A stretch of DNA of 64,000 nucleotides from Sipunculus nudus (taxonomy: Eukaryota > Annelida > Sipuncula > Golfingiida > Sipunculidae): the NCBI GenBank assembly GCA_026874595.1, contig CM049321.1, positions 2,354,479-2,418,478 on the forward strand, in the 5' to 3' direction. A program made the position numbers and the translations under genes. Under the pieces are notes generated by a model. It was not told the origin of the DNA, did no database searches, and worked only from the letters and a program-made list of their open reading frames with translations. Shown in pieces: positions 24,071-34,560 of the stretch (within the stretch, counting starts at the first letter, position 1; the number at the start of each line of letters is the position of its first letter).

Positions 24071-24805
24071 ATCTGCATATACTATCTATAATATCCACAG
24101 AATTTTGAAAAAAGGTTACTTGTTGACAAGCCTGTTTTTGTAAGGAAATTACTGGATTTTTGCAAAAGTTCGCATGGACTTTTTTCTTAGTAATCACATT
24201 AGTTTGTGAACTCTAGGGATGGATTTCGAGTAAATAAGGTATAATCAATTTATCATGTTTCTATGACCATTTTCCAACCATTATAATCAATTTACTTGTT
24301 GATAAGCATTGCCGATTGCCTGTTTATTTGTAGTAAATAAAAAGAAGCCATTATATATTCTCTAATTATATGATTCCTATTATTAGTAAAAAAGTGATAA
24401 AAAGGTAAAAAGTGAAAACCTTGAATATATGACCCAAATGTAATAACCAAAATGGCCTTTTTCTTATTATGCTTAATATTTCCTCAGTTAAACAACGTAG
24501 CAGTTTTGAAGAACGTAGTCTATATTGCCTTATTTTAAGTAATATTTGATGAGCAGTTTTAAAAAAGTAATAATTTATAAAGTGTTTAAAATAAGTAAAA
24601 AAGGAAAATGCCTTAACCTCATCATAGAGCAGCAGCTGCTACCAACAGGGACAGAAATTAATAATTCATTACTTTGACTTATTGTTATTGTTTGTTTGTG
24701 TTTTTTAGTGTACAAGCTTCTAACATCTGTGTGCAGGCTACCAACATTTGTATAGAACATTTTAAGACGTGGAAGTTTTGATTCTAAGATATAGTCGCGT
24801 TTTAT
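24071..24805. repeat. Block X, copy B1
   Basis: Second of four block X copies: CATATACTATCTATA, TTACTTGTTGACAAG, AATCAATTTATCATGTTTCT, TATATTCTCTAAT, and at the end GACGTGGAAGTTTTGATTCT, which matches GACGTGCAAGTTTTG in copy C. No gene seen. Confidence 0.8.
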
Positions 24806-24845
24806 TATCTGATATGGTAGAGCCCTATCACCGCAATGTATTGAA

Positions 24846-24848
<3 letters not shown>

Positions 24849-24940
<92 letters not shown>
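24849..24940. repeat. Longest (TA)n tract in the window
   Basis: About 90 bases of TA repeats with one interruption (TAAATA near 24,919). Peptides of alternating I and Y on either strand are artefacts. Confidence 0.98.
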
Positions 24941-25409
24941 TCCTGATGCTTAGGCATCTTAGTCATGTTTATGACGGGTCTGTTTCGAAACTTTCGAAGC
25001 GATCGATTAACTTTAGCGATGTAAATATCTGCGCTGAAAGAAATGCTGCATGTGCGACCTCTACAAGCCAAGAGCCAAAGTCGGTAGCCTTGTATAGACC
25101 AGTTTCTAGGGAAAAGACTTTAACAGGGCCATGTAAAAACCTGTTTGATCAATATATGGTCCATGCTTGTAATATATCAAGAATACATATCGTAGAAGCA
25201 TTTATTTAACATACTGATAATAATAGAAGTTTAGCGTGGACATGAATTTTATTTATTTTTATTTAGTATGACCTTTTCTCATTTTTTCAGTGTTAATAAA
25301 TGAAATTAAAATGAACGACCATTGATGTAAGACCATTGATAGTCACACCACTTTTCTGTGTATAACCTTCCCATCTATAAAACAGTGAACCAGCATGGCT
25401 ATTCATATA
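24941..25409. other. Unassigned sequence after (TA)n
   Basis: Starts with a small hairpin (GATGCTTAGGCATC). An open frame crosses it from the TA tract on both strands, but no domain is recognisable. It has no paralogue in the window, so it may belong to whatever element inserted at this TA tract. Confidence 0.4.
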
Positions 25410-25639
25410 TATATACCATGTGTCCGCATAAGTGATTTGCCCGCCTTACTGAGTTGTCCACAAGGTAGAGTTACACTCCGTTGTAAAGTGCTCTATGGCC
25501 TACAGACTAGGCCAGAGCGCTATAAGTCTGAAGCAAAAACAACACTGTAAATTCACTACAGTCTGTTTCACGGGATGCGACCCGATCATCAGGTGAATAT
25601 TGTTGGAATGAAGCTAACGGCGTGGTTTGAAAAGCCGAG
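25410..25639 (-). mobile_element. Penelope-like element 3' region
   Basis: On the minus strand this unique sequence runs from a hammerhead-like core (25,565-25,592) through GACTGTAGTGAATTTACAGT and a GC-richer tail, and ends next to a short TATATATATA run (25,407-25,416). Penelope-like retroelements are known to carry hammerhead motifs in their terminal repeats, and several lineages favour AT-rich or TA-repeat targets. No endonuclease or reverse transcriptase is attached here, so this is a truncated end. A related but different terminus lies at 21,988-22,125. Confidence 0.5.
25540..25620 (-). ncRNA. Candidate hammerhead ribozyme core
   Basis: Minus-strand order is CTGATGA (25,592-25,586), a 4-bp stem CGGG/CCCG closed by TCGCAT, then GAAAC (25,569-25,565), followed by a hairpin arm ACTGTA/TACAGT and GTT. 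This is the conserved hammerhead core order (CUGAUGA, stem II, GAAA, stem III, GUH). The usual G-C pair at the base of stem II is U-U here, and stem I pairing is weak by eye, so self-cleavage is doubtful. Confidence 0.45.
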
Positions 25640-25861
25640 ACTTTACGAGATTACGAGATTATGTTTTTACGTACTGGGGGGAACATTTAATGACTGACAC
25701 TGATCCTATTGTCCTCGGTGGCACAATAAGATTGGGAGTGGTACACGTGCGATACTGGAACATAACAGGGCTCAGAGTTTTATTGTGTTTTTAATGTTAA
25801 TAATTAATACAAAGATATTTTACCAGGAAGCCCAAAGCATAATCTCGTAATCTTGTAAAGT
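25640..25861. mobile_element. 222-bp element with 24-bp terminal inverted repeats
   Basis: The left end (25,640-25,663) is ACTTTACGAGATTACGAGAT followed by TATG. The right end (25,838-25,861) is its reverse complement with one mismatch. The repeat itself contains a tandem TTACGAGA motif. No coding capacity, so it would be a MITE or foldback element. A target-site duplication is not obvious and the superfamily is unassigned. Confidence 0.6.
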
Positions 25862-26619
25862 GTCATCACTCGAACAACCAAGATAACAATTTCATGAATA
25901 TAGGACACAAAGCCACAAGAGGCTTTAGTCTTTTTCATGGAACGGACGGGTATTATAAGGCGAGGGATTGAAATGAGATTGATTTTTTAGGATAAGGTTA
26001 CTGAATGACAGGTTCCCTAACTTTGATAATACTTGACTAAGCCCTCCTAATGTATCACAAGTGCAGACTTTGAGCTACTTGAAGAAATGCTAAATATGAG
26101 TAATCTAGCAGTCAGTAAGGTTTCGCAGATAGAATATCTAAATTTACTCTGGATATATCTCGACCAAACTTTGCTTTTTGAAAGCTAACGTATTGTTTGA
26201 AATTTAATAACAAAATTATAAAGGAATCCAGGTGTATTCTTTCATAATGCGCGTGATCATTCATTTCATTTCAACATATTTCCTGGACCGAATATACATC
26301 AAAAGCAAAACATTTAAATCTAAAATAGGTCTCCATGGTTCATTAAATTCCGTTAAATAACAAGTTAGTAATTTACAGGACTCTTTTGATGTTCATACCA
26401 AACGAATTATGAATTAAATACACGATATGAACGAGAAACAGACTTTTTTCTTACTTATTTATCAGAAAAATATGTAGAAAAAAAATGACTTAAAATTAGA
26501 GACATGGGTAAAAAAATGTTTAAAAAGCAACGGGGTGTCAGTTCTTAAGGGAAAAGTGTTAAGAAGAGTATATTTTCAAACAGGATATTCTCTATAAGGT
26601 GATCTCAATTTTTTTAACA
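25862..26619. repeat. Block W, copy B1
   Basis: About 25,990-26,600 matches about 32,240-32,830 and parts of 22,840-23,160 and 42,240-42,530: CCTAACTTTGATAA, GTTTCGCAGATAGAATAT, CTTTTTGAAAGCTAACG, and CATTTCATTTCAACATATTTCCTG. AT-rich with no gene. Confidence 0.65.
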
Positions 26620-27217
26620 TTTCACATGGCGCCGAAACAGTGCCCGCTGCAGCGATTAATCCAAACACGTGACAGCAAGCAAGAAAATAATTTTGAATAA
26701 CCTCGTAACATTCACAGATCCCTCCTTGGACATGATTAAAACTCCATTTACCAGGCTGATTGCATCAACAGTGTTTATATCTACACGTTTTGCTGTAAGT
26801 GTCGAGTGTAAAACTAGACTTGCCTCCAGGATTTACCTTAAAAGCACTGCACAAACATCCTGTCCCTGTGACTTTAGAAGGTTAATTAGTGTTTAACTGC
26901 TTCGTTAGTCGTACAGCCGGAGGCCCTTTTCCCCACCCGTCTAAGTTTACCTTTCGAGTGCGTTACAAATAACATACTTGGTGGATATTTCATGCCAAGA
27001 ACGTTTTAATTTTGACATGGTTATTATACAAGGGCGTGTTAAATTACTCTCTTTTTGCAAGGGAAGATGTGGCAATGTGAATTGTCATTATAGCAGGTGT
27101 CTTTGTTTATCGGTGTTTGAACAGTGTTGTTTTACTGTATTTGCGATATCTCAAAATCTAGTTACAGTCGGGTGCCCATAAAAAACATAAACTGATGGTG
27201 TTGAACCAATGTTAAAA

Positions 27218-27220
<3 letters not shown>

Positions 27221-27281
<61 letters not shown>
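27221..27281. repeat. (TA)n microsatellite, left of MITE
   Basis: About 30 TA repeats ending exactly at the MITE. Confidence 0.97.
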
Positions 27282-27284
<3 letters not shown>

Positions 27285-27463
27285 TGAAACCTATATGTCG
27301 AAGTCGAAGGGAACCTCAGAAAACTTCGACACATCCGTGGTTCGACACAAGCGGATTTTATTTGGTAATAATTTAACTAGAGTTGTCCGGAATATGGAGT
27401 CTGTAACTTCGATATAAGCGGGGTATCCGACTTATGCGAGTTCGACACAACGAGGTGTCACTG
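27282..27463. mobile_element. pogo/Tigger-type MITE inserted in (TA)n
   Basis: 182 bp with terminal inverted repeats CAGTGAAACCT (27,282) and AGGTGTCACTG (27,453-27,463), flanked by TA on both sides (27,280-27,281 and 27,464-27,465). Internal sub-terminal motifs TTCGACA and TAAGCGG recur in both halves, as in pogo-group ends (CAGTN-AACC). There is no transposase. The paralogous (TA)n sites in copies A (11,789) and C (47,820) are uninterrupted, so the insertion followed the duplication. Confidence 0.75.

Positions 27464-27532
<69 letters not shown>
27464..27532. repeat. (TA)n microsatellite, right of MITE
   Basis: Begins TATTTATATA, then an uninterrupted TA run of about 30 repeats. Confidence 0.97.
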
Positions 27533-27535
<3 letters not shown>

Positions 27536-27639
27536 CACAATGGAACTAATAAAAAAAGCCCTGTTCAAAATATCCACTTAACGACCAAGCTATACATCTT
27601 TTATACACTTATGCAACAACTATGTAAATTCTATATGTC

Positions 27640-29345
27640 AGAGTTCAGCTGCAATAAATGAACGTTCCCTTATGACACAATTTCAAATATGATGATTTGA
27701 CGGATAGTTAAATTGTGCAAAGTTATAGTTAAAATTGTTACTAGAGGTGGTCAATTTCATTTATAAAGGGAACCTTCTATGTTGAAAAAGAAATTAATTT
27801 TTACTGTGCCAGGACCAATAACTAATTAACCAGTTATGAGTATATAGCAACAATCTTGACAGATAGTGAACGATTTCTTAATTTAAAGGCTGTCTTAACT
27901 TTTAAATCCCTTGGAAAGGTAAGAACGAGTGGGATCTTCAATCAAACAGATTTAGAGAAGACTGTATTTGTTAAGTTTTATGTGTTTAACCAATATTTTC
28001 ATCCATTTCAGTATTCGTCCATCTGTTATTTTTTCTCAGCCGATGGAAATGTCAAACTGCTCAACTAAAAAAGTACGAACTGATAATACTTATTATTAAA
28101 ACTGATTGAACGGGCTGCAGCGTTTGAGTAGAGATATCTTATCAAAATCTGTATTGATTCCTCATATTCAGCTTTCCAGTAAAATGGATTTCCGCCTTGA
28201 GCCATAAATGTTAACGTTTTATATTTATATCATATTTTCTTGGCATTGTTGTGTTTACTTCTTAACATTTTATGACTTAAAACAAAATAAATAGACCAGC
28301 TGTCATTTCTGTAAATATCATCAATTGTAAATTATGTATTTCGTATGATTGTAACTTTGTCATTGGTCATTCGACAAGATAAAGATTAGTCTAGTAAATC
28401 ACCCCAGTCATTTTTATATAGATACATATAACATAGGCCCATGAACGCAGAATTCAAGTATTTTATTTTGTTATAACATACAAACCAACGAAAAAAATCG
28501 ATTACACGCTAATGTACACTCTTACCATGTCTTCCAGGAATATTCATTTTTGATAGCAGTGATGGATATATTTTGAAAAATGTATAATAAAAGGTCTTAC
28601 GTCTTTCAAAAGGTTTTTTTATATATATAAATTCCACGCTGATCCTACTGAGCATGGTTTAAAACATAGAAGAATCAGAATGAACTGTGTACGACAAAAT
28701 ACCTACTTATAATCAAAAGTGATTTCAAGAAAGGGAAATGCAGAACATATAAATTTAAATATTTCGCACTCCAGGATATTTAATGATAAAAAGACCTTTA
28801 ATGTAAGCAACATATCGACACTCCGTTTCCTTCGAAATCATGTATGTATAAAAAATAAAATAACACTAATTTTCCTTGAAAAAGAATATTATTTGTTTTG
28901 TTAAGGATTTCAAAGATATGTAAAAGTAGACAATTAGCCATAACGTCAAATGTTAATGAAGTAAATAATTAAGCTCCTTTTTATATCATCTTTACATAAA
29001 ATTCCATATTGCATGTACTACCTTACCGAAACTTACAGTTTAACTCCTATATTCTGCCATATATGGTATGTTTAAGTTTGGATAAGTGCATTCCCGAATT
29101 TAGTGATTCAGCATAATGTGAACAAACACGTATACATTCCTTGAACGGCATGGATGTTAACGGAGATTACATAAAGATCGGTCGATCGAGTGCTTCGTGT
29201 GGCTGTAGCTGTGCATGACGTAGGGAAATGTAAACCAAACTGTTGTTTTGTGTATGAAATATATTAGTTAAGATATGGTTGAAATATTTAATAGGAGGGA
29301 GTAGAAAGACTGAATAATTTCAAGTTGGCAACAATAATAATAGTT
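27640..29345. repeat. Block V, copy B1
   Basis: Matches 11,920-12,384 and 13,260-14,190: TTACTAGAGG, AAACTGATTGAACGGGCTGC, GATTTCCGCCTTGAGCCA, CATATATGGTATGTTTAAG, and GAACGGCATGGATGTTAAC. It is contiguous here where copy A carries extra DNA. At about 29,345 it joins sequence matching 44,575 onwards. Confidence 0.75.
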
Positions 29346-29858
29346 CATTTATATTTAAGCGTCGATTGGCTCCACGGAATGGGGCAAAAAGCAACGCTTC
29401 TTCCAGATGTCGTCGACCATTTAAATGCTTGAAAATAAACTTATAGGAAGATGACATGGTCAGTCATGATAAAAAGGATATGTTTGTTTGTCATCGGAAG
29501 CAATATGCCACCTGCTTTATATTCATGGTTTACCACAAAGCGTTCATTCCAAAAAGGAGACGTAATCCTCCTCCCAACTAACCACTCTATTCAGCGACCC
29601 TTACGGACATTAGAAACATGGGTAAAGCATGAAACCGCCAAATACAGCCGAATCCCTATTTAAATTAACCTTCAAGGGGACGTCTACGTTTGATCAGTTC
29701 ATGTTACCATGTTCACAATTTTTCTTGCAAAAATACATTTTTCTGAAAATTCTTTTAACCGTGCCAGATTAAAGCAAACCTGTCTAATAAGGACATCTAG
29801 GTATTAAGGACAGAATGTGTCAGTCCCTGGACTGTACTGATTATACTGGTTTCATATA
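29346..29858. repeat. Fragment matching 44,575-45,010 (copy B2 start)
   Basis: GCGTCGATTGGCTCCACGGA, CTTCCAGAT, TGAAAATAAACTTAT, CATGGTCAGTCATGA, and GACTGTACTGATTATAC correspond to 44,573-45,005. This starts a second, partial run of duplicated blocks inside copy B. Confidence 0.75.
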
Positions 29859-30642
29859 CAGTAAACTCCCGCATGACGATTAACCGGTAAACCCCTGGGT
29901 CCCATAATTGTCTAATATAAATTATTAATAAAAAAACTTCGGTACCAAGTCCACCACGACCAAAGACCATCTTTTTTTGTCCCGACCTTCAGATAAGCCT
30001 CCGTATCAAGACCACTGGCCCATGGCGACTGCGGCCCGTTCAGCAGGGTACACGCTCATCGCCACGCTTTGATTTAGATAATAGCCCGTGAATAATTAGA
30101 CGGGCACGTGGAAATGCTCGCTTTCATCTACAAAGCCATAGAAAGGCTTGTTTATAATGGTCCGCTACATTTTTTGTTGATTACAGTGTTAGATTAGCAT
30201 TTAACATAATCTCCAAAAAGATGTTTTGGCAAAAATAACTGATTCCACACGCATACATTCAGGTGAGTAAAGTGACAAATCACAATTCATTGATCAGACA
30301 GGAATAAAAAAAAAAATTTGGAATTTGATGTGTTTTTTTTCCTGTGCTGCCTAAGTGTTCGACAATAGTCCATCTTCGTGTTAAAACCAATGCTGTATGA
30401 ATTACTTCAACACCAACGCGTAAACAAAACTAAACAGCTTAGCCTCAAGATGGAACTCATCAAGTCAAAAAATAAATTAAATTATACAAGGAAAACAACT
30501 TAACATTTACCTGAACTACCCATAATATTGCCTGCGTTTATACTGGCAGACTAATGTACAAGCATCCCGCTAACACGACCACCCCGCTTACACGACTACT
30601 TGGCCTGGTCCCGCAGGTGGTCGCGTTAGTGGGTTATAACTG
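29859..30642. mobile_element. 784-bp pogo/Tigger-like non-autonomous element
   Basis: The left end is CAGTAAACTCCCGC (29,859). The right end, read inward on the minus strand, is CAGTTATAACCCACTAACGC (30,642), followed by nearby repeats of TAACGCGACCAC/GTGTTAGCGGG type, characteristic of pogo-group termini. TA flanks both ends (29,857-29,858; 30,643-30,644). The paralogous segment near 45,008-45,060 passes from GGTTTCA to the AATTAATTTTT stretch without it. No transposase frame is visible. Confidence 0.7.
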
Positions 30643-30699
30643 TACTCGGGAAACTGTTTAATCAATTAATTTCTTAATAAGTTGCTCATTTATGGTGTT

Positions 30700-31220
30700 G
30701 TTTGGAGATTAAATGATGTTCCCATGTTTTCTTGGGCTCTGCCTATTCTATATATTCTATCTGCGACTGAATGTTGAAAAAAGAGTAACCTGTTGACAAG
30801 ATTGTTTCCGTAAGGAAATAAACGGATATTCGTAACAGTTTGTATGGATTTTTTTTTCTAAGTAATCAAATTGGTTGTTCAACTCTAGGGATGGATTTCA
30901 AGGAATATTAGGCATAATCAATTTATCATGTTTCTCTGACCCTTTTGAACCATTATAATATAGTTATTTGATGATAAGCATTGGAGATATTTCTGTAGTA
31001 AATACAAAGAAGCCTTCATATATTCTCTAATAATCTGATTCCTATTATTGCATTAACCGTGAAGGTAAAAAAGGAAAACCTTGAAAATGTGACTAAAAAA
31101 TGTTGTCACCACAGTAGCCTTTTTACTGATTTTGTTTCACACGCCTCAAATAAAAAGCAATTTTAAAGAGAGTAGTCTATACTGCCTTATTTTAAGAAAT
31201 GTTTAATGTGCAGTTTTAAA
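30700..31220. repeat. Block X, copy B2
   Basis: Third block X copy: CTTGGGCTCTGCCTATTCTA, CTGTTGACAAGATTGTTTCC, GGGATGGATTTCAAGGAATA, and TATATTCTCTAATAATCTG. It breaks off after CAGTTTTAAAAAAG, where the LINE fragment and (TA)n begin. Confidence 0.8.
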
Positions 31221-31247
31221 AAAGATATAAAACATATATATATATAA

Positions 31248-31306
<59 letters not shown>

Positions 31307-32240
31307 ATATGAGTAATGCTTAGGCACAGGGGAATTTAGGGAAACATGTTTATTTGCAATTAATGTTGCTTCTGTTTTTTCATCATTCATTTTCAATTGA
31401 TGCTAGCTCATCCACTTTTGCACAGTTGAAACACATAATTCCATTTGGTGAATGGTACTCTCAAGTTCACTATTTTTGAAAGCTACATATAACTGTGTAT
31501 CATCTGCATAAAAATGATAGTTGATCGAATTTTGACGAAGAAGGGAACCAAGGGATGATGTATATATTGTAAATAAAATAGGTCCAAGAACTTAGCCTTG
31601 TGGTATCCCACAATTCAATTGTTTTGCTCTTGAGTTATTGCCCTTTATCTTCACAATTTGGGAATGATTTCTCAGATATGGCGAAAACCATTTCCAAACA
31701 GTGTCTGTAAATCGAAGTTGCCGCAGTGTTCTTATCATACAATCATGATCAATTGTATCAAAAGCTGCAGAGAGGTCTAACAGGATTTACAAAACTGCCT
31801 TATTTTGACCAAGGGCGCAGAGCATATCATTCTGAATACGATAAAGGCTGTCTCTGTACTGTGCCCTTTCCAGTATGCAGATTGATATGGTTCTGACAAG
31901 TGATTTTTTTCCAAAATACTGCAAATCTGTAAAGCCACCACTTTTTCCAGAATCTTTGATACAAATGGCAAATTTTGACACAGGTCGATAGAATTTCCCG
32001 GTCTAAATTACATTTCTTAATCAGAGGATTTACTAATGCTACTTTGTAATCCTCTGGAAATTCCCCACTAGCTAACGCCTTGTTAATGAATGCACTTACC
32101 AATTAACAAAGCAAGCGAGTTACCTTCTTAAAAAGATCAGTAGGTAATGAGTCGCAGCTTTTACAAGCAATGGTTGATATAATTTTGGCAACATGAGCTT
32201 CTGGCACGCACTTAAACTCACACTGAAACTTACGCATATT
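31220..32240 (-). pseudogene. Degenerate LINE reverse transcriptase fragment (CR1/L2-like group)
   Basis: On the minus strand the frame fragments follow reverse-transcriptase order: KSCDSLPTDLFKK (near 32,140), ALASGEFPEDYK and VALVNPLIKK (32,020-32,080), FVSKILEKVVALQI (about 31,930), QSAYWKGHSTETA (about 31,870), motif A LDLSAAFDTIDHD (about 31,748-31,785), CGIPQG followed by an in-frame TAA at 31,592-31,594 then VLGP, the active-site YADD (31,499-31,510), and LKMNDEKTEATLIA (31,350-31,395). The GHSTETA and SAAFDTIDH motifs are typical of the CR1/L2 group. Frameshifts and stops make it a pseudogene. Endonuclease and ORF1 are absent, and it is inserted between block X and block W. Confidence 0.85.
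31232..31304. repeat. (TA)n microsatellite at the LINE 3' edge
   Basis: A TA run, slightly imperfect at its left end, directly downstream (minus-strand sense) of the reverse transcriptase fragment. It may be the LINE tail or the block X microsatellite into which the LINE was joined. Confidence 0.95.
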
Positions 32241-33239
32241 TAGGATATTTGCAAAGTTTCGCAGATAGAATATGTAAATTCACTCAGGATTTGTTTAAAC
32301 CCGGACTTCGCTTTTTGAAAGCTAACGCATTGCTATACAGTCGTAACAGTCTTGTTTGAAAAGTAACAAGATTACAAGAAAACATGATTATAAGGACTTT
32401 TAGGTGCGTGATCATTCATTTCATTTCAACATATTTCCTGAACCATATTCACATCAAAAGCAATACTTTCGAACCAAAACTCGGTCCCTATGATTCTTTA
32501 AATCCTATTGAATTACTTGTGGCGAGTTAGTAACTCGCAGGGGTTGATGTTCATCACGACCGAATCATGAATATATTCAAGAATTTTCATTCAAATTTGT
32601 AATCACAAACCAATTTTCTGATTGCAATAGTGAAAGCCTTTTGGCTTACAATCGATCAACCATTCACTTTATGGGCGAAGAACGGGCTTTTTCCTTCTTA
32701 TTTTTCAGAAAAATATGTGGAAAAGATAACTAAATATTAATGGTAAAAAATGAATGTTCTAAATGCAACGGGGTTTCTGTTCTTTAGAGAAAGGTGTTCA
32801 GAATTCCATTGATGTATGTTATTTACCTCGATACGTAATACTGAATTGTATACAGACCAATCTGGGCATTCTGCGTCTAGACGTCTAGAAATATCGTCTA
32901 AACACCAGACAGAGCCAGTTCAATTGCCATAGTGAAATCTAGACCTCACCTGATTAAACTGAGTGACCTCTTGACTTGGCATGCTGAAACTTGGCATGTT
33001 GTCAAATCTGTTTTCATACACTGATAGCCGTTTTTTTTCAGTTGACTACACTGCTTTTTTAATGCTGTATTTACTCAATGGATTCTTATAAAACTGGCAG
33101 AACCCTACCATAGAATAATTTTTGTGTAGTGAAAACCAACCAGCTTAATATTTTCAATATAAAAACCGTGTATCAGCCAGAAGAGGCTAAAATTTTATCT
33201 TGTAAAATCAAATCCATGTGTATGGCGCCACCAATACCT
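32241..33239. repeat. Block W, copy B2, then unassigned sequence
   Basis: About 32,240-32,830 matches 26,110-26,600 (GTTTCGCAGATAGAATAT; ATTTCATTTCAACATATTTCCTG), with extra bases near 32,570-32,690 resembling 46,210-46,300 (AATAGTGAAAGCCTT). From about 32,830 I see nothing conserved. Confidence 0.6.
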
Positions 33240-33675
33240 CACTTTTATATATGACTTATGTGAATAAAATTTGGTGATGATGGCGCCAGCTATTTCTGAG
33301 ATTTTAATTTTTGTGTGCTTTTTGGAAAAAAAGTTCAACCTACTGTAATTCGGCCAAATCTAGTTCTCCGAACTAGATCCATTCAAATAAACTGGACAAA
33401 GATTGTTCCAGGGATCATTTTGGTTATTTGCCTAGTAATTTCGGAGAAGAAGATTTTAAAGCTTTTTTAGCTTTTACCCTATAAAATCTAAGAAAATGCA
33501 GTTAGAAAAAAATAAGCAAAATCCGATCGAGGTTTTTCAGATGACTGATTATTTGCAAAATATTTGGTGATGCTAGCTCCTGCCGTCTAGGAGATAGCTA
33601 TGGTTAACGTTCAGACGACGCACGACGCACAGACACACCACGCACGAATGATAACGCCGCGCCATCGCATAAGCT
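33240..33675. repeat. Dispersed mollusc-type repeat with GACGACGCACGAC tail
   Basis: Contains GGTGATGATGGCGCCAGCTA, CTAGTTCTCCGAACTAG (a palindrome) and a tail CAGACGACGCACGACGCACA ending GCGCCATCGCATAAGCTCAC. The GACG-rich tail followed by CATAAGCTCAC is a combination I remember from bivalve and gastropod intergenic repeats. No coding potential. Confidence 0.45.
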
Positions 33676-33759
33676 CACAGGTTCGATAAAAAATGAATTT
33701 GTATCTGAATGGATACATGCCTCCGACCGGTATGGGTCCCTATTTTGAGAGGCTGACTA

Positions 33760-34400
33760 AAATAATAAGCTATTAAAATGGGGGGCGGGGGATATTGCAG
33801 TTTGTTGATGGAGCTAGATGAATACCAAAATGAATTTATCCTTTTTGATATTACTATAAACATTATCACTATCAGTGTATATATGCATTAATTACACTGA
33901 CTGACTGACTGACTAAAGATGTTTATGCTTTATCGAGCAGCAGCAGGTTGCTGTAGTCAAGACTACAGTACTGCGCTCTAAGTAACCGTAATCTAATGAG
34001 CCAATAGATGTGATGCCACCATGCCAAGCAGGGATCCGCGATAAGGCAGCCACCGTTTTACCCGCACCGGTGATCGAGGCAGGCACCAGGGCCCGGATCA
34101 ACAAAGCCCCAATCGGGCCTAGCACCGGCAGCGGTCCCCGTAGCAGAGACCAGCCAATCCAGAGTGCTGAACTCGATCTCAAAAAATTTTGAGCGACCTT
34201 TGTTTCTTCATAAGCCAATTTTATTAAACAATCGAAACAACTTCGAGTCCTGCATAATACTTTTATGAAACAAACAAAATCAACAAATAAACATTGAACG
34301 CCCACAATATGAAGTGCATTTTTAAAGTAAGCATTGTTCTCACTTTTCCATAAAAGCCACATCCAGGAAATAAAAATGCAATTTCCCCAGTTAAACATCA
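33760..34400. repeat. GC-rich dispersed block Y, copy 2
   Basis: Counterpart of 8930-9620. Starts near a GACT repeat (33,897-33,914) and runs through GAGCCAATAGATGTGATGCC and GAGACCAGCCAATCC. The minus strand is open over 161 codons (33,913-34,398), with a hydrophobic ALWIGWSLLRGPLPVLGPIG stretch, but the other copy does not preserve the frame, so I do not call a gene. Confidence 0.7.
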
Positions 34401-34404
34401 GATA

Positions 34405-34560
34405 CTGTGTTTATTAACTGCACAAACATCCTGTCCGTCTAACCTTAAAAGGTTAATTAGTGTTTCCTGTGCCATTAGTCGTTCAGCCGGAGGCTCTTTC
34501 TCTGAACCGGCTAAGTTAAACCGGCTAAGAAGGCTTTACAAATAACAAACTTGGAGGATT
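34405..34560. repeat. Block Z fragment, copy B2
   Basis: CACAAACATCCTGTCCGTCT, AAAGGTTAATTAGTG and GTCGTTCAGCCGGAGGCTCT match block Z (11,310-11,450), then the copy stops abruptly at the inverted block. Confidence 0.8.

Larger units (their letters stand above)
26620..27620. repeat. Block Z, copy B1, with microsatellite and MITE
   Basis: Counterpart of 11,060-11,880 and 47,165-47,905. It ends with two long TA tracts separated by a pogo-like MITE (27,282-27,463), then AAAAAAAGCCCTGTTCAAAA. Confidence 0.85.

Noticed and set aside
24769-25209. 146-codon plus-strand open frame
   Set aside because: Much of it is alternating I and Y encoded by (TA)n, and the rest has no recognisable domain. The same applies to other frames across TA tracts.
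26690-26896. Shared cysteine-containing frame in block Z (FEGKSGGK, GGICECYEVIQN)
   Set aside because: A stop codon sits at the same internal position in two copies and the third copy changes frame.
33913-34398. 161-codon minus-strand open frame
   Set aside because: It covers a GC-rich repeat where stops are rarer. The other copy (8930-9620) does not keep the frame open.
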